DNA from: Streptomyces sp. 35G-GA-8
GTDB taxonomy: Bacteria > Actinomycetota > Actinomycetes > Streptomycetales > Streptomycetaceae
Assembly: GCF_023534745.1 (NCBI RefSeq)
Contig: NZ_JAMHJQ010000001.1
Coordinates: 186,001 to 250,000 of the forward strand
DNA length: 64,000 nt
Direction: 5' to 3'
Under the pieces are notes generated by a model. The model was given only the letters and a program-made list of their open reading frames with translations, was not told the origin of the DNA and did no database searches. Below are positions 43,567-52,195 of this stretch, piece by piece. A program made the translations under genes and the position numbers. Position 1 is the first letter of the stretch; each line of letters begins with the position of its first letter.

Positions 43567-44003
43567 GCTTCGCCCGCTCCGGAGGTTCAGGTCGCGAGGG
43601 GTCTCGTACATTCGTCTCCGTGCGTTGCCGCTCTATGACGTAGTGACAACGATCAGAATGGCGACGGCATCCGGGAGAAGCCGTATACGAACCGTGACGA
43701 GAACCCTCGATCGGCGACGCACGGCGGGGGCTCGGCGGAGGTGGGCGGGCCGCGCCCGAGTGGTGTGAACCACCGGTGGGCGCCGCACGTGCGGCCGGTG
43801 CGCGGGCCCTGGGGTGCTTACGCGCGGCCGCTTCGGCGCAGGACCGGTACCGATCAGGTCAGTTCACAATCAGTCAATTTCGGCCAGCGGCACGCCAGTT
43901 GTTCAGTTGTTGACGATACGAGATGGACAGATACGCTCCACCCGAACGGCATCGTCCCTCATTCCGCACCGAATTGCGCCCTTGCCGCATCAGGAGGCCG
44001 ATC

Positions 44004-45110
44004 ATGACCTGTGTCTCGGAACAGCGCTTGGTCCAACAGCTTCCGGCTGTGCCGTTCTACTGCCCCGTACCGCCCGCGAGACATCCCTCGGTCGAGGTCC
44101 TCAACGACCGGACCGTGCGGTGGATGCTCCAACAGCGCCTCGACAGCGACGAGGATCAACTCAAACGGCTGGCGGTCTGCGACTTCGGCGGTCTCACCGC
44201 CTCGACCATGCCGTACGGAGCGCTCGAACCGCTCACCCTCATGGCCAAATTCCACGCCGTGCTCTTCTCCCTCGACGACGGCGTGTGCGACGAGTCCGAG
44301 CCCACGGCCGATCTGATGGTCCAGGAGACCTCGCGCATCATGCGCGCCGTGGAGGCGCCCGCGGCGCGGGCGCTCGGGGACTCGCCGCACACCGCCGCGC
44401 TGCGCAGGCTGCGGCTGGAGCTTGAGCAGTACGCGTCGCCGCGTCAGGTACGCCGTTTGACGGAGGCCATGCGCGTCTACACCTCGGGACTGGTGTGGGA
44501 GGCGTCCTGGCGCCGCAATCCGGAACTCCCCTCGCTCGACGACTACATCACCCTGTGGATGCGGGCCATCGGGATGGCGCCCTCCACCGCGATGATCGAG
44601 GTGGTCGGCGGCTTCTCCGTGGCGGACGAGGACATGCAGGACCCCCGGGTACGCGCGCTCACGGAGATCACCTGGACGCTGGTCAGCTGGGACAACGACC
44701 TCTACTCCCGCAACAAGGAGCTGCTGCGCGCCGACGACGATCTGAATCTGATCGATGTCCTCTGCCAGGAGCAGCACTGCGATCCGCGTCGCGCACTCGT
44801 ACAGGTGGTGGCGATGCGGGACCGCGTGATGGTGCTGTTCGACCGGCTGGCCCGCCAGGTGCTCAAGGAGGCGGACGACGGTCTGCGCCGCTACGTACAG
44901 GGACTCGGCCAGTTCGTCCGGGGGCATCTCGACTGGGCGTCGAGCTGCCCCCGCTACTCCGTGCCGTCGAGTCCGCGGACGGCCCCGGGCGGGTGGTGGA
45001 AGGAGCAGCCGGCCGACAACAGCCTGGAACCGCTTCCGATCCCGACGATCGCCTGGTGGTGGGACCAGCTCGCCCCGGCGCGCGGACCGGTCGGCGCGTC
45101 GGCCGGCTGA
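44004..45110 (+). CDS. Class I terpene synthase (sesquiterpene/methylated monoterpene cyclase-like)
   Basis: This 368-residue protein starts at ATG 44004 with AGGAGG six bases upstream. The metal-binding aspartate motif is FSLDDGVCDE (D91, D92, D96), the NSE triad NDLYSRNKE spans 231-239 (N231, S235, E239), and a C-terminal PRY matches the RY pair that senses pyrophosphate. Every residue required for class I prenyl-diphosphate ionisation is therefore present. No partner prenyltransferase or methyltransferase is adjacent. It converges on a P450 gene 64 bp away, which could oxidise its product. Confidence 0.93.
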   Translation: MTCVSEQRLVQQLPAVPFYCPVPPARHPSVEVLNDRTVRWMLQQRLDSDEDQLKRLAVCDFGGLTASTMPYGALEPLTLMAKFHAVLFSLDDGVCDESEPTADLMVQETSRIMRAVEAPAARALGDSPHTAALRRLRLELEQYASPRQVRRLTEAMRVYTSGLVWEASWRRNPELPSLDDYITLWMRAIGMAPSTAMIEVVGGFSVADEDMQDPRVRALTEITWTLVSWDNDLYSRNKELLRADDDLNLIDVLCQEQHCDPRRALVQVVAMRDRVMVLFDRLARQVLKEADDGLRRYVQGLGQFVRGHLDWASSCPRYSVPSSPRTAPGGWWKEQPADNSLEPLPIPTIAWWWDQLAPARGPVGASAG

Positions 45111-45174
45111 CGTACCGAGGCGCCGGGGCGCCGGTCGGGCGAGCGTGCCGGCCGGCCGACGTACCGGCGCTCCG

Positions 45175-46776
45175 TCAGTGGCCGCGCCACCAGCGCGCCA
45201 GAGCCCGCCAGGCTCGCCGCGGAGCGCTGCCCGCGCGCTCCGCGCGCTGTTCCGGAATCACGCCCGTTGCCTCCGGGACCGTACCCGGCACGCCGGTACC
45301 GGCCTCCGCGGATGACGGGACCGCGGCCCGGGACGGCGACCGCACCACATCGGGGCGGGGCGACTCCACCTGCCACTGCGGGCGCGGTACGGCGGCCGAC
45401 GCGCTCGGCGGACCGGTGACATCCTGCGGCGGACGCGGCGCGAAGGTCACCGGAAGCTCCAGCAGCTGACGGGACATCAGCGCGCCTTCGTACCGCAGCT
45501 CATGCTCGTCCACGGCGAGCTGGACATCGGGCAGCCGCAGCAGCAGCGCGTCGATCCCGGTGTCGGCGATCGCCCGCCCGATGTCCTGCCCCGGGCACTC
45601 GTGCGGGCCGCCGCTGAAGGCGAGATGGGCCCGGTTGCCCTGCATGGAGGCGTTGAGATCGGGCCGTACCACCGGGTCCACATTGGCCGCGGCGATCCCG
45701 ACCACCAGAGCGTCCCCCGCCTTGATGCGACGGCCGCCGAGTTCGGTGTCGCCGACCGCCCAGCGGCCGAAGATCGTGGTGAAGGGCGGCTCGTCCCAGA
45801 GTGTCTGCTCGACCGCCTCCGGCAGGGTCATATGGCCGCCGCTCAGCTGCGCGCGGAAGCGGGGATCGGTGAGGACCATGCGCAGCACATTGGCGATGAG
45901 GTTCGCGGTGGTCTCGTACGCCGCGATGAGCACCAGCCGCAGATGCTGGCTGACCTCGTCGTCGGTGAGCCCGGCCGGATGTTCGGTGAGCCAGGTCGCG
46001 AAGTCCTCCTCGGGCGCGATACGGCGGCGCTTCACCAGCCTGGTCAGTGTGGTCATCACATAGGTGTTGCTCTCGTTGGCGGTCGCGGTGCCCTTGATCA
46101 TGTCGCGGGCGGCCTGCACGAGGCGATCGTTGTACTCCTCCGGCATGCCGAGGATCTGCGCCATCACCATCATCGGCAGGTGCTCGGCGAACCTGCTGAC
46201 CAGATCCGCCCTGCCGTCCCGGCAGAACTCGTTGACCAGGCGGTTGCTGTAGCGGTTGATATAGCGCCGGACGCCCCGGTGGTCGATCCGCGCGATCGAG
46301 TCGGTGACCGCGCCGCGCAGCCGCTCATGGTCCGCGCCGTCGGCGAAGACACAGATGGGCTGCCAGGTGAAGATGGGCGCGAGGGGATGGTCGGGGGGCG
46401 CGGTGCCGTCGTGCAGCGCGCGCCAGCGCCGGGAGTCCCGGGAGAACTGCGACGGCGTGCGCGTCATATGCAGATTGTCGCTGTGCCCGAGCACGAGCCA
46501 GGCGGGTACGTCGCCGTGGAGCAGCACGGGCGCGACGGAGCCGTGTTCGGCGCGCAGCTTCTCGTACAGCCCCATGGGGTCGTTCTCGGCCTCGGGTCCG
46601 TACAGCCGTCGCAGCCCACTGGCGGCGAGGCCGTCCAGTGTGGGCCCTATGGTGTCCTGACCGCCGCTCGGGCCATGGGAGTCGAGTTGGCCGGCGGTCA
46701 TGCCATGGGCCGGGCAGCCGGGGGGCGGCGCCATGGGGCCGTCCGGCCCGGGTCGATGGGGATGAGGCGTGGTCAC
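45175..46776 (-). CDS. cvnE: Conservon cytochrome P450, CYP157-like, lacking the ExxR motif
   Basis: This 533-residue P450 has a heme loop FSGGPHECPGQDI with the axial cysteine and an I-helix AAYETTANL. At the K helix, where P450s carry ExxR, it reads VEQTLWDEPP, so both Glu and Arg are replaced (Gln, Trp). This is the hallmark of the CYP157 family, known from Streptomyces conservons. The 50-residue N-terminus is Pro/Gly rich. A 100-residue C-terminal tail rich in Pro/Ser/Arg ends in a basic amphipathic stretch, APRRAWRALARWWRGH. It is the last gene of the cvnA-D operon and convergent with the terpene synthase. Confidence 0.93.
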   Translation of the reverse strand: MTTPHPHRPGPDGPMAPPPGCPAHGMTAGQLDSHGPSGGQDTIGPTLDGLAASGLRRLYGPEAENDPMGLYEKLRAEHGSVAPVLLHGDVPAWLVLGHSDNLHMTRTPSQFSRDSRRWRALHDGTAPPDHPLAPIFTWQPICVFADGADHERLRGAVTDSIARIDHRGVRRYINRYSNRLVNEFCRDGRADLVSRFAEHLPMMVMAQILGMPEEYNDRLVQAARDMIKGTATANESNTYVMTTLTRLVKRRRIAPEEDFATWLTEHPAGLTDDEVSQHLRLVLIAAYETTANLIANVLRMVLTDPRFRAQLSGGHMTLPEAVEQTLWDEPPFTTIFGRWAVGDTELGGRRIKAGDALVVGIAAANVDPVVRPDLNASMQGNRAHLAFSGGPHECPGQDIGRAIADTGIDALLLRLPDVQLAVDEHELRYEGALMSRQLLELPVTFAPRPPQDVTGPPSASAAVPRPQWQVESPRPDVVRSPSRAAVPSSAEAGTGVPGTVPEATGVIPEQRAERAGSAPRRAWRALARWWRGH

Positions 46777-46804
46777 GGTCGCTCCAGGGATCAGGCCGGA
46801 AGAT

Positions 46805-46822
46805 GTACGTGTACGTGTACGT
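46805..46822. repeat. Three copies of GTACGT before the P450 gene
   Basis: GTACGT is repeated three times without gaps (46805-46822) in the 99-bp gap between cvnD and the P450 gene. Each unit is a partial palindrome (GTAC/TACGTA). No function can be assigned. Confidence 0.6.
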
Positions 46823-46875
46823 GTCTTGTGCGTATGCGGGTACGGGGGTGGCGCGCGGCGGTCGGGCGCGACCGG

Positions 46876-47490
46876 TCAGGCGGTCGGCAGTGCCAGCGAG
46901 TGCAGGTAGTGCATCAGCGTCAGCAGTACATCGCGGCTCGACGCACGCAACCGCGCGTCACAGTCGACCATCGGGACCTCGTCGGGCAGGTCCAGGGCCG
47001 TCCGCAGTGCTCCGACGGGGTGGTGGGGCGCGTCCGGGAAGGTGTTGACCGCGACGACGAACGGTACGCCGCGCTCCTCCAGGCGTCCGATCACATCGAA
47101 GCTGACTTCGAGACGGCGTGTGTCGACGAGCACCACGGCTCCCAGGGCGCCCTCGAAGAGGCCGTTCCACAGGAACCAGAAGCGCTCCTGGCCGGGGGTG
47201 CCGAAGAGATAGAGCACCAGTTGTTCCGTGATGCTGATCCGGCCGAAGTCCATGGCGACGGTGGTGGCGGTCTTGGTCTCGACACCGGAGTTGTCGTCCA
47301 CCCCCACCCCGGCCTGGGTCATGGTCTCTTCGGTGGTGAGCGGACGGATCTCGCTGACCGAGCCCACCATCGTCGTCTTGCCGACCCCGAATCCGCCCAC
47401 GATCACGACCTTCACCGCGGAGGTGGCCGTGGTGGGCAGGACGTCCTCGCTCCTGGGACCCGTGATCGTGTCAGAGTTTCTGAAGTCCAT
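46876..47490 (-). CDS. cvnD: Conservon Ras-like GTP-binding protein CvnD
   Basis: This 204-residue small GTPase of the CvnD/MglA-like family has Walker A GGFGVGKTTMV near residues 32-42, the switch II/G3 motif FGTPGQERFWFLW, and VAVNTFPD at the G4 position in place of NKxD, as is usual for conservon GTPases. It probably docks at the membrane with CvnB, CvnC and the kinase CvnA, in a heterotrimeric-G-protein-like signalling complex. Its start lies 20 bp inside the end of cvnC. Confidence 0.94.
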   Translation of the reverse strand: MDFRNSDTITGPRSEDVLPTTATSAVKVVIVGGFGVGKTTMVGSVSEIRPLTTEETMTQAGVGVDDNSGVETKTATTVAMDFGRISITEQLVLYLFGTPGQERFWFLWNGLFEGALGAVVLVDTRRLEVSFDVIGRLEERGVPFVVAVNTFPDAPHHPVGALRTALDLPDEVPMVDCDARLRASSRDVLLTLMHYLHSLALPTA

Positions 47491-47845
47491 GCATCACCGC
47501 TTCGAGAAGGGACCGGTCGGGAAGTGCGGCGCGGACGATGGGCGCGCGCGATTCGACCAGCTCGGTCGCGAGGAGTTCGGTCAGCAGCGCGGTCACCACG
47601 CTGAAGGGGAGGCTGAGATAGGCGGAGATCTCGGCCACGGACAGCGGTGCCCGGCAGAGCCGCAGGATGGCGGCCTGTTCCGGCTGGACCGTCGGCGACG
47701 GTTCGTCGCGGGCCACGATCATGGTGACCAGATCGAGCGGCGCCCGTTCGGCGCCGTCGGGGCCGCCGGTGATCACGTACAGCCGTTCCGGATCCCCCAC
47801 ATCCGCCTCGGGGCGCCGGCGTTCTCGTCGGGGAGGCGTGATCAT
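47471..47845 (-). CDS. cvnC: Conservon DUF742 protein CvnC
   Basis: This 124-residue DUF742 protein has RLYVITGGPDG, LDLVTMIVARDEP, QAAILRLCRAPLSVAEISAYLSLPFSVVTALLTELLATELVESR (winged-helix-like) and the C-terminal DRSLLEAVMHGLQKL. It bridges the other conservon proteins in published interaction models. The start overlaps the cvnB stop (ATGA), and its own end overlaps cvnD. Confidence 0.94.
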   Translation of the reverse strand: MITPPRRERRRPEADVGDPERLYVITGGPDGAERAPLDLVTMIVARDEPSPTVQPEQAAILRLCRAPLSVAEISAYLSLPFSVVTALLTELLATELVESRAPIVRAALPDRSLLEAVMHGLQKL

Positions 47846-48249
47846 CCGGCCTGCCCGTCATGGCGCGGGGGACTCGTCAGATGGGCTCCGATACGGACCA
47901 CCATGTCCCGCATCCGGGCCCCCACCAGCCCCGCGTCGACCGTGTCGTCGGCGAGGACGGCGAGATACGCGCCCGCCCCGGCCTCCATCAGATAGAAGAA
48001 GCCGCCCCCGACCTCGATGACGACCAGCCGCATCCGGCCGTCGCTGGAGGGGATCTCGGCGGCGACGGCCGCGGCCAGACTCTGCAGTCCGGCGCAGGCG
48101 GCGGCCAGCCGGTCGGCGACATCCGGGTCACCGCCGTGCCGGGCGATCCGGAGTCCGTCCGCGGAGAGCACCACGATCTGCTGGATCTGCGGCACTCCGT
48201 CCGCCAGCTCCTTGAGCATCCAGTCCAAGTTCGCCCGCTGCTGGATCAC
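47842..48249 (-). CDS. cvnB: Conservon roadblock/LC7 protein CvnB
   Basis: This 135-residue roadblock/LC7 protein has DWMLKELADGVPQIQQIVVLSADGLRIAR and AACAGLQSLAAAVAAEI, then FFYLMEAGAGAYLAVLADD. Roadblock proteins regulate small GTPases, here CvnD. It starts at GTG 48249 overlapping the cvnA stop. Its gene order between the kinase and DUF742 genes is the canonical conservon order. Confidence 0.94.
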   Translation of the reverse strand: MIQQRANLDWMLKELADGVPQIQQIVVLSADGLRIARHGGDPDVADRLAAACAGLQSLAAAVAAEIPSSDGRMRLVVIEVGGGFFYLMEAGAGAYLAVLADDTVDAGLVGARMRDMVVRIGAHLTSPPRHDGQAG

Positions 48250-50006
48250 TTCAGATCTCCCTTGCCCCGCACATCATCGGATTCGCCCTGGTCACCGGGG
48301 TGGCCCGGCGCCTCCCCCGCCCCGGTCGACGGCTCACGCGGAGTGCCGTTGACCGCCTTGGTGAACGCTTCGAGCCAGATGCCGGGACCGGGCTTCTTCT
48401 CCGGCGTACCGCCTTCGCGCTGTGCGCCCTCCGCCGTGCCACCGGGGGCGTCGCCGCGCCCACCGTTGTCATCGCCGTGGTAGCCGGCGCCGTAGCCGTT
48501 GCTCCGGCCGTTGACCGTGCCATTGCCCTGGGGTCGGCTCCCGCTCGGCCCGCCGCCGCGGCCGTCGCCTCGTGGGGCCCCGGGAGCGCGGCCGGTGTTC
48601 TGGAGGCCGAGGTTGTGGGAGCCGAGCGGGGCGCGGCCACGGCTGCGCCGCTGCGGCAGCCCGTTCTCCGTCCACTCCGTCACCACGGGAATGTCGTCGT
48701 CCATGGACCCCGCGAGGGAGCCCGCGAGCGGCGCCGACGGCTGTGGCCCGGTGACGGGCCGCGGCACCCGGTCGGCGGGCCGCAGTACGTCCGTCGTGGG
48801 CAGTCCCGCACCACTGCCCCGGGGCCCCGCCGAGGCGCCGATGCCATGGGCGATACCGGGCGCGGGTCCGGTGGTGACGACATCGCGCGGCACGATGAGA
48901 ACGGCCCGGACACCGCCGTACGCCGACTGCCGCAGCGAGACCTGCAAGTTGTACATCTGGCAGAGCCGGCCGACCACGGCCATACCGAGCCGGGGAGTCT
49001 CGCCGAGGTCATTGAGGTCGATACCGGCCTGGGCCTGCGCGAGCATGGTCTCGGCCCGTGCCCGTGCCTCCTCGCTGAGGCTGACGCCGCCGTCCTCGAT
49101 CTCGATCGCGATCCCGGTCTGCACCTCGACGGCGGTGACATGGACACGGGTCTGCGGCGGCGAGTAGCGGGTGGCGTTGTCGAGGAGTTCGGCACAGGCG
49201 TGGATGAGCGGTTCCACCGCCGTGCCGATGATGGCGACCTTGGCGATGGAGTGCAGATCGACGCGCTGGTACTCCAGGATCCGGGACATCGCGCCGCGCA
49301 ACACACTGAACAGCGGTACGGGCTTGGGCCATTGGCGTCCCGGGCGGGCCTTGCCGAGCACGGCGATACTGTCCGCGAGCCGGCCGATCAGCGCGGTGCC
49401 GTGGTCGATGCGCAGCAGGTCGTCGAAGACCTCGGGGTTGCGGCCGTGCGCCTCCTCCATCTCCCGCAGCTCGCTGGCCTGCTGGTGCACGATGGACTGG
49501 ACGCGGCGGGCGATGTTCACGAAGGAACGCTGCGCGGACTCGCGCATGGCCTCCTCGTCGTCCACGATCCCCAGGACGGAGCGGAGCAAGGACCTCTGGG
49601 CGGTGGGGAGTTCGCGATAGCGCTCGTCGCCGTCCACCACGGCGCGGATGACCTCGGCGGGCGATTCGCCCTGTCGCAGCCGGTGGATCGTGGCCGGCAT
49701 CAGCTCCTTGCCGAGCCGTACGGTCTCCTCGTCGTGCTGGGCGAGACGCCGTTCCAACTGTGCGAGGCGGTAGGCGTAGTGCTCGTGCAGCGTACTGACG
49801 GTCCTGGCGCGGCGGGACAGTTCGCCCGCGCACCAGGTGACGATGATCGTCGCGACCGCGCCGTATACCACGAGCGGTATCCGGGCGGAGTCGGGAACGA
49901 GGCCCACCGCGACCGCCGTGGCCGCCACGAGCAGGACGGCGGGGACTACGAGCGCGCGGACGGACGGGGATGCTTGATCACTCGGGGGTGCTTCAACACG
50001 AACCAT
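48246..50006 (-). CDS. cvnA: Conservon sensor histidine kinase-like ATPase CvnA
   Basis: The 586-residue protein has two N-terminal membrane helices (ALVVPAVLLVAATAVAVGL and IPLVVYGAVATIIVTWCAG, residues 18-62) and a long helical segment with SFVNIARRVQSIVHQQASEL. The HATPase domain has an N box ACAELLDNATRYSPP, EIEDGGVSLSEE and GMAVVGRLCQMYNL. The C-terminal 190 residues are Gly/Pro/Arg rich and disordered. It is the membrane component of the conservon. A 7-bp inverted repeat AAGGCAC/GTGCCTT lies upstream at 50052-50076. Confidence 0.93.
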   Translation of the reverse strand: MVRVEAPPSDQASPSVRALVVPAVLLVAATAVAVGLVPDSARIPLVVYGAVATIIVTWCAGELSRRARTVSTLHEHYAYRLAQLERRLAQHDEETVRLGKELMPATIHRLRQGESPAEVIRAVVDGDERYRELPTAQRSLLRSVLGIVDDEEAMRESAQRSFVNIARRVQSIVHQQASELREMEEAHGRNPEVFDDLLRIDHGTALIGRLADSIAVLGKARPGRQWPKPVPLFSVLRGAMSRILEYQRVDLHSIAKVAIIGTAVEPLIHACAELLDNATRYSPPQTRVHVTAVEVQTGIAIEIEDGGVSLSEEARARAETMLAQAQAGIDLNDLGETPRLGMAVVGRLCQMYNLQVSLRQSAYGGVRAVLIVPRDVVTTGPAPGIAHGIGASAGPRGSGAGLPTTDVLRPADRVPRPVTGPQPSAPLAGSLAGSMDDDIPVVTEWTENGLPQRRSRGRAPLGSHNLGLQNTGRAPGAPRGDGRGGGPSGSRPQGNGTVNGRSNGYGAGYHGDDNGGRGDAPGGTAEGAQREGGTPEKKPGPGIWLEAFTKAVNGTPREPSTGAGEAPGHPGDQGESDDVRGKGDLK

Positions 50007-50365
50007 GTAAGCCCTCTGGCGTTCGATTCAGATCAGATAATTCACACGATCAAGGCACATAGGGAACAAGTGCCTTATTGGGTATCAACTCGGCGCGCTC
50101 CGCGAGAGCTTAGCCCGATGAAATCGGCGCATCGGCATATTCACTCAACCTCATGCGCGGGCAATGCCGTTGGGCATAGACTCGCGCGTTTGCACGCTGA
50201 GCTTCCATAACGGCACGAAGAGTAACGGGCTGAAGCTATGACAATCGGGGGGATCCGGCGGAATCACCAACGATCTTCACTCTCCGGGGTGAAGAAATGC
50301 CGGGGTGGCTATCGTGGCGGGTCGGAACAGGCGGCGGGACAGGGCGGAACGGGGGAGCGCGGGCG
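50007..50365. other. 359-bp interval between divergent cvnA and CDP-glycerol-transferase-like genes
   Basis: The half near cvnA (50007-50240) is clearly less GC-rich than its surroundings and likely holds the cvnA promoter. AAGGCAC (50052-50058) and GTGCCTT (50070-50076) form a 7-bp inverted repeat with an 11-base spacer. The rest includes GGGGTGAAG and GGGGGAG (50351-50357), the ribosome site of the plus-strand gene. No coding sequence is supported. Confidence 0.6.
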
Positions 50366-52195
50366 GTGGGCGAGGAGCGGGTCGGCTGGGTCCGGGTACC
50401 GGTGGGGGCCGACTCGGCGCGATGGACGACCCGGGGACGCTGCAAGCTCGTGCTGTTCGTCGTGCACAACGTGACCTCGGCGACCCGGCTGCTGGATGTC
50501 CTGCCGCTGTTCCGCGACGATCTGCGGGTGCAACTGCTCGCCACCCGCACCGGTTCGTCGCCGTTCCAGGCCGGGGTCACCGAGCTGCTGGCGGATACCG
50601 GCGTACCGGTACTGCCGTGGGAGCAGGCGCTCGAACTCCCGGTGGATCTGGCGATCTCGGCCAGCTTCGGCGGTCAACTGCACCTGCTTTCAAAGAAGTT
50701 GACCGTCCTCTCCCATGGCGTTGGCTACAATAAGAGGCTGGCGACACCGGACACCGGACACCGGACACCGGACACCGGATGCCCTTCGCCCGAAGCGGAG
50801 AGCCGTACGCCCGGTGCCGGGCAGCCGCCCGTCTTCGGCCTCTCCCCTGACTGGCTGCTCTTCGACGGCTCCCCCGTCGCCGACGCGCTGGTCCTCTCCC
50901 ACCCGGAACAGCTGGAGCGGCTGCGCGCCGCGTGCCCCGAGGCGGCGCCCACCGCCGTACTCGCCGGGGACCCGTGCTACGACCGGATACTGGCGGGCCT
51001 CCCGTATCGCGAACGCTTCCGCCGGGCCCTCGACGTACGGCCCGGGCAGCGGCTCGTTCTGCTGAACTCGACCTGGAACCCCGACTCCCTCTTCGGGGAC
51101 GGCGGCGAGGACATACTGCCGTCGCTGCTGCCGCGGCTCACCGCGGAACTGCCCGCCGACGAGTACCGGTCGGCGGCCGTGCTGCACCCCAATATCTGGC
51201 ACGGCCATGGGCCGGGACAGATCCGCGTCTGGCTGGACCGGGCCCGGCGGGGCGGGCTGGCGCTGGTGGATCCGCTGGAAGGATGGCGGCAGGCGCTCAT
51301 CGCCGCGGATGTGGTCATCGGGGACGCCGGCTCGGTCAGCTACTACGCGGCGGCTCTCGGCACCCCCGTGCTGTTGGGCGCGGCCTCACCGGACGGGCTC
51401 GACGCGCGGTCGCCGGTGGCCGCGTTCGTACGGCAGGCTCCCCGGCTCTCGCCGTACGCCCCGCTGCGGTCCCAACTCGACGCACTGCTCGACGGAGCGG
51501 GACGGGCGAAGCCGGGGGCACCCCCCGGTCCCGCCGAGCTGGTGTCCTCGGCTCCGGGTGAGGCGGCGGCGCTGCTGCGCCGTCACTTCTACCGGTTCAT
51601 CGGTATGTCCGAGCCGCCCGAGCCCGCTCTGCTGGACCCCCTGCCGCTTCCCCCGTACGAACGGGTGACGCCGACGTCCCCCCTGCGGGTGGTGACCCGG
51701 CTGCTCGGGACCGGTGAGATCGAGGTGAGCCGGTACGCGGACCCCCGGTCCGAGCCGGCGGGTGAGGGGGACGCGCACACGGCCGTGCACGAGGACACCC
51801 TGGACCCGGACAGACGCGCGCTCGCCGATGTGATCTTCCGCTACGGCACGGCGGACGATCCCCGGTACGGCACCCCGGAGGAGTGGACGGCGGAGGTACT
51901 GACCCGTCATCCCTACTGTGCGCTGGCGGCGCTGGTCACCGACCGCGGCAGCTGTACGGTCCGCACCCGCGGCGGCACCCTGCTACGGCTCGCTGGCGCA
52001 CCTCCCGCCGCCGACCCCGCCGCGTATGTCTCCGCCCTTTACGCCTGGCTGGCCGCGGGGAAGACATGGGAGGAGCTGACGGCGGGCGGGATGACCGTAC
52101 GCACCGGCAGCCGCGGCTCGCACCATGTGTCGGTCAGGCCGATCAGGCCGGTCACACCGGGTGGTCCGGGCTCTCCCCTCACTCCCGCGAGCTGA
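50366..52195 (+). CDS. CDP-glycerol glycerophosphotransferase-like protein
   Basis: The protein has 609 residues from GTG 50366. The first two thirds form a GT-B-like fold with KLVLFVVHNVTSATRLLDVLPLF, LTVLSHGVGYNK, LLFDGSP, RLVLLNSTWNPDSLFG, VLHPNIWHGHG, and LIAADVVIGDAGSVSYYAAALGTPVLLGA, resembling teichoic-acid glycerophosphotransferases. The last 150 residues form a separate domain. A tract of five perfect GACACCG units at 50743-50777 encodes a DTGHRTPDTG segment in a variable loop. The cell-wall substrate is unproven. The gene is divergent from cvnA and overlaps the STAND gene tail by 17 bp. Confidence 0.72.
   Translation: MGEERVGWVRVPVGADSARWTTRGRCKLVLFVVHNVTSATRLLDVLPLFRDDLRVQLLATRTGSSPFQAGVTELLADTGVPVLPWEQALELPVDLAISASFGGQLHLLSKKLTVLSHGVGYNKRLATPDTGHRTPDTGCPSPEAESRTPGAGQPPVFGLSPDWLLFDGSPVADALVLSHPEQLERLRAACPEAAPTAVLAGDPCYDRILAGLPYRERFRRALDVRPGQRLVLLNSTWNPDSLFGDGGEDILPSLLPRLTAELPADEYRSAAVLHPNIWHGHGPGQIRVWLDRARRGGLALVDPLEGWRQALIAADVVIGDAGSVSYYAAALGTPVLLGAASPDGLDARSPVAAFVRQAPRLSPYAPLRSQLDALLDGAGRAKPGAPPGPAELVSSAPGEAAALLRRHFYRFIGMSEPPEPALLDPLPLPPYERVTPTSPLRVVTRLLGTGEIEVSRYADPRSEPAGEGDAHTAVHEDTLDPDRRALADVIFRYGTADDPRYGTPEEWTAEVLTRHPYCALAALVTDRGSCTVRTRGGTLLRLAGAPPAADPAAYVSALYAWLAAGKTWEELTAGGMTVRTGSRGSHHVSVRPIRPVTPGGPGSPLTPAS
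50743..50777 (+). repeat. Five perfect 7-bp repeats inside a coding region
   Basis: GACACCG is repeated five times (35 bp) in the glycerophosphotransferase-like gene. The unit is not a multiple of three, so gain or loss of one copy shifts the reading frame. The reading frame is open at the present copy number. Confidence 0.9.

Larger units (their letters stand above)
43381..44003. other. 623-bp interval: terminator, 18-bp repeats, terpene synthase promoter
   Basis: No supported gene is present. It holds a 14-bp stem hairpin (43454-43495), three 18-bp tandem repeats (43513-43566), and toward 43860-43940 a less GC-rich stretch with repeated CAGTT/GTTCAGTTGTTGAC that probably contains the promoter of the terpene synthase gene. 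AGGAGG at 43992-43997 is that gene's ribosome site. Confidence 0.65.

Noticed and set aside
43915-43935. Two GATACG boxes before the terpene synthase, resembling half-sites of the upstream TetR array.
   Set aside because: They are direct rather than inverted and spaced 15 bp, without GTATC partners. The resemblance may be chance.
46876-47490. Missing NKxD motif in CvnD considered as gene decay.
   Set aside because: Conservon GTPases commonly have an N-x-F type G4, and the rest of the operon is intact.
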